Under the pieces are notes generated by a model, which saw only the letters and a program-made list of their open reading frames with translations, ran no database searches and was not told the DNA's origin. A stretch of 6,794 nt of DNA from an uncultured Sphingomonas sp. (GTDB taxonomy: Bacteria; Pseudomonadota; Alphaproteobacteria; Sphingomonadales; Sphingomonadaceae): NCBI GenBank assembly GCA_934555855.1, contig CAKTFL010000123.1, positions 1-6,794 on the forward strand, given 5' to 3'. Of this stretch, positions 5,199-6,794 are shown in pieces; within the stretch, counting starts at the first letter, position 1; the number at the start of each line of letters is the position of its first letter. Made by a program: the position numbers and the translations under genes.

Positions 5199-6206
5199 CT
5201 AGGGCGTGACGATCCAGCCGGCAAGCTCACGCTGCAGGATGCGGCGCAGCATAATGATACCCGGCTCGCTGGCGTTGAGACAGGGAAGCGCGGCGAAATG
5301 GGTTCCGCCCGCCTGCTCGAAGGTCTCGCGCCCGCGAATGGCGAGTTCCTCCAGCGTCTCGACACAATCGGCGGAAAAGCCCGGGGCGACTATCGCGATC
5401 TTGTTCACCCCTTTGGCAGGCAGGCCGGCGAGCACTCTGTCGGTCGCCGGCTCCAGCCATTTCGCACGGCCGAAGCGCGACTGGAACGTGACCAAAAGCT
5501 CCCGGCCGAGCGCCTCGGACAGCAGACGCGCCGTTTTCTGGCAATGGCAGTGATATGGGTCGCCCAGTTGCAGCGTCCGCTGCGGCATCCCGTGAAAGCT
5601 CACCATCAGGGCATCCGGCACGAAGTCCAGTGCGGCAAGGCTCTGTTCCACCGACAACCGCAGCGCGTCGATATAGGCCGGGTCGTCGTGATAGGGCGGC
5701 AGCGTCCGGATCGCCGGTTGCCAGCGCATCCCGGCCAGCGCCAGGAACGCCTTGTCGTTGGCGGTCGCCGTCGTCGCCGCGCAATATTGCGGGTAAAGCG
5801 ACGCGAGCAGGATGCGCTCGCACCCTGCCGCCTTCAGCGCGGCAAGCCGGTCCGCGATCGCCGGGCGGCCGTAGCGCATGGCATAGTCGACGATGACTTC
5901 GGGCCCCCACGCGTCCTTCAGCGCCTCCGCCTGAGCGCGGGTGATCGCGGCCAGCGGCGACCCCGCCTCGGTCCAGACTTGGGCATAGGCATGGGCGGAC
6001 TTTTTGGGGCGGGTGGTCAGGATCGCACCGCGCAGGATGGGCTGCCAGACCAGCCTGGGAATCTCGACGACGCGAGGGTCCGACAGGAACTCGGCCAGGT
6101 AGCGGCGCACCGCACGCGGCTCTGCGGCATCGGGGGTGCCAAGGTTGGTGAGCAGCACGCCCACCTTGCGCGGCGGGATGGCGGGATGGTCGGGCGGCGG
6201 GGTCAT
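5199..6206 (-). CDS. hemH: Ferrochelatase
   Basis: This 335-residue enzyme inserts Fe2+ into protoporphyrin IX, the last step of protoporphyrin-dependent heme synthesis. Family blocks are clear: VGVLLTNLGTPD (15-26), SPLAAITRAQ (83-92), LYPQYCAATTAT (138-149), MVSFHGMPQRTL (201-212), TFQSRFGRAKWLEP (240-253) and APGFSADCVETLEE (274-287). H205 and E283 correspond to the conserved metal-insertion histidine and glutamate. Length is normal for a bacterial HemH. Cysteines at 129, 142, 220, 222, 281 and 309 include a YHCHC pair, which may point to an iron-sulfur cluster. The ATG overlaps the stop of the upstream molybdoenzyme gene in an ATGA arrangement and has no clear ribosome binding site of its own, so translational coupling is likely. 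phaB follows 28 bp downstream. Confidence 0.97.
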   Translation of the reverse strand: MTPPPDHPAIPPRKVGVLLTNLGTPDAAEPRAVRRYLAEFLSDPRVVEIPRLVWQPILRGAILTTRPKKSAHAYAQVWTEAGSPLAAITRAQAEALKDAWGPEVIVDYAMRYGRPAIADRLAALKAAGCERILLASLYPQYCAATTATANDKAFLALAGMRWQPAIRTLPPYHDDPAYIDALRLSVEQSLAALDFVPDALMVSFHGMPQRTLQLGDPYHCHCQKTARLLSEALGRELLVTFQSRFGRAKWLEPATDRVLAGLPAKGVNKIAIVAPGFSADCVETLEELAIRGRETFEQAGGTHFAALPCLNASEPGIIMLRRILQRELAGWIVTP

Positions 6207-6794
6207 GCGGGAATCACCAAGGGTAGAGTGCGGAAGCGCCGACCCGTGGCCGAGTGCAGCGCGTTGGCGATGGCGGGAGCCACGGCCGGTATGCCCAACT
6301 CGCCGACCCCGCCGGGGGGTTCATCGCTGCCGATCAGCTCAACGGTGACGTCGGGCGTGTCTGCGAGCCGGGGCAGGCGCAGCGTGTCGAAGCCGCGCGC
6401 ATCGGCAAGCCCCCAGCTGAACCCCGTCGCTCCGCCCAGCGCCTGCGCCAGCCCGAAGATCAGCCCTCCCTCCAGCTGCTGGCGAGCCAGGTCGGGATTG
6501 ACGACACGCCCGCAATCTGCGGCCAGCACCAGTCGGTCGATCACCGGACGGCCGCCGTCGAGATGAGCCTCGGCCAGCACCGCCACCGCACTGCCGCGGA
6601 AACGGTAGCAGGCGATGCCCTGCCCGCTGCCGGCAACGCCCCCTTCCCAGCCCCCGAGCGTCGCGGCAGTCGACAGGCAGCGCGCCAGGCGGGGGTCGCC
6701 GCCCAGCATGGCGATGCGGAACGATACCGCTTCGGTCCCCGCGACCTGCGCCAGCTCATCCATGAAGCTTTCGGTGAAGAAGGCGGTATAGCCA
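6203..6794 (-). CDS. Xanthine dehydrogenase-family molybdopterin-binding subunit (IorB-like), C-terminal part
   Basis: The last 196 codons of a large molybdenum hydroxylase subunit are visible; the start lies beyond the right edge. The fragment opens with GYTAFFTESFMDELA and contains GSGQGIACYRFRGSAVAVLAE (55-75), AADCGRVVNPDLARQQLEGG (91-110) and GSDEPPGGVGELGIPAVAPA (155-174). E165 in GVGE corresponds to the invariant active-site glutamate of the xanthine oxidase family. The DEPPGGVGE and IANALHSATGRRFRTLPL pattern most resembles the isoquinoline 1-oxidoreductase beta (IorB) branch, whose members usually pair with a small 2Fe-2S subunit and are often Tat-exported. The substrate cannot be told from this fragment, and aldehydes or N-heterocycles are both possible. 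It overlaps hemH by 4 bp, so they share a transcript. Confidence 0.9.
   Translation of the reverse strand, partial: GYTAFFTESFMDELAQVAGTEAVSFRIAMLGGDPRLARCLSTAATLGGWEGGVAGSGQGIACYRFRGSAVAVLAEAHLDGGRPVIDRLVLAADCGRVVNPDLARQQLEGGLIFGLAQALGGATGFSWGLADARGFDTLRLPRLADTPDVTVELIGSDEPPGGVGELGIPAVAPAIANALHSATGRRFRTLPLVIPA

Noticed and set aside
4457..5209. A 250-codon plus-strand frame opposite phaB
   Set aside because: It is a mirror frame of a well-conserved dehydrogenase gene and shows no domain of its own.
5171..5365. A 65-residue N-terminal extension of PhaB
   Set aside because: It would overlap the end of hemH, has no homology to the family, and the ATG at 5170 has a good ribosome binding site and matches the usual N-terminus.
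5076..6566. A 496-codon open frame on the plus strand
   Set aside because: It lies antisense to phaB, hemH and the molybdoenzyme subunit, all with clear family motifs. The translation is Arg/Gln/Gly-rich with no recognisable domain, as expected of a shadow frame in GC-rich DNA.

Overview
The window comes from a GC-rich alphaproteobacterium, most likely a sphingomonad (Sphingomonas or a close relative). This rests on how the proteins read: an alphaproteobacterial-type L28, a YxCxC-containing ferrochelatase, glycine-zipper envelope proteins, and an esterase-like phytase-family protein beside rpmB. No search was run, so the taxonomy is inference. Coding density is high, the longest gap between genes is about 185 bp, and I see no tRNA, rRNA, insertion sequence, prophage, CRISPR or other mobile signature. 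It looks like ordinary chromosomal core sequence.

Layout from left to right. A CNNM/DUF21 'hemolysin-family' membrane protein runs off the left edge on the minus strand (1-434). Divergent from it is an outer-membrane lipoprotein of the OmpA/YiaD type (573-1241, +). A symmetrical hairpin separates this from a convergent minus-strand pair: a 73-residue membrane-anchored protein (1778-1999) followed by the tRNA adenosine deaminase tadA (1290-1739). rpmB (2146-2445, +) is divergent from that pair and ends in the strongest terminator hairpin of the window. Next is a secreted esterase-like/phytase-family protein on the minus strand (2571-3584). It is divergent from a small glycine-zipper envelope protein (3723-4094, +), which is followed by a terminator-like hairpin. 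A 48-codon reading frame with a good ribosome binding site follows (4280-4426, +). The right third is a minus-strand cluster read right to left: the C-terminal part of a molybdopterin-binding xanthine-dehydrogenase-family subunit (6203-6794, cut by the window edge), ferrochelatase hemH (overlapping it by 4 bp) and acetoacetyl-CoA reductase phaB (28 bp further on).

Functionally the window mixes translation (L28, TadA), envelope structure (OmpA-like lipoprotein, glycine-zipper protein, CNNM protein), heme synthesis (HemH) and polyhydroxybutyrate precursor formation (PhaB). The tight molybdoenzyme-hemH-phaB spacing suggests one transcript, but no shared pathway links the three products. I found no convincing new system. 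The points most worth checking are the 48-aa small gene, the cysteine set in ferrochelatase, the inverted repeat with 21-bp centre spacing between the two divergent envelope or secreted-protein genes, the repeated CCGAACAA-like boxes before the OmpA-like gene, and competing hairpins over the tadA ribosome binding site.
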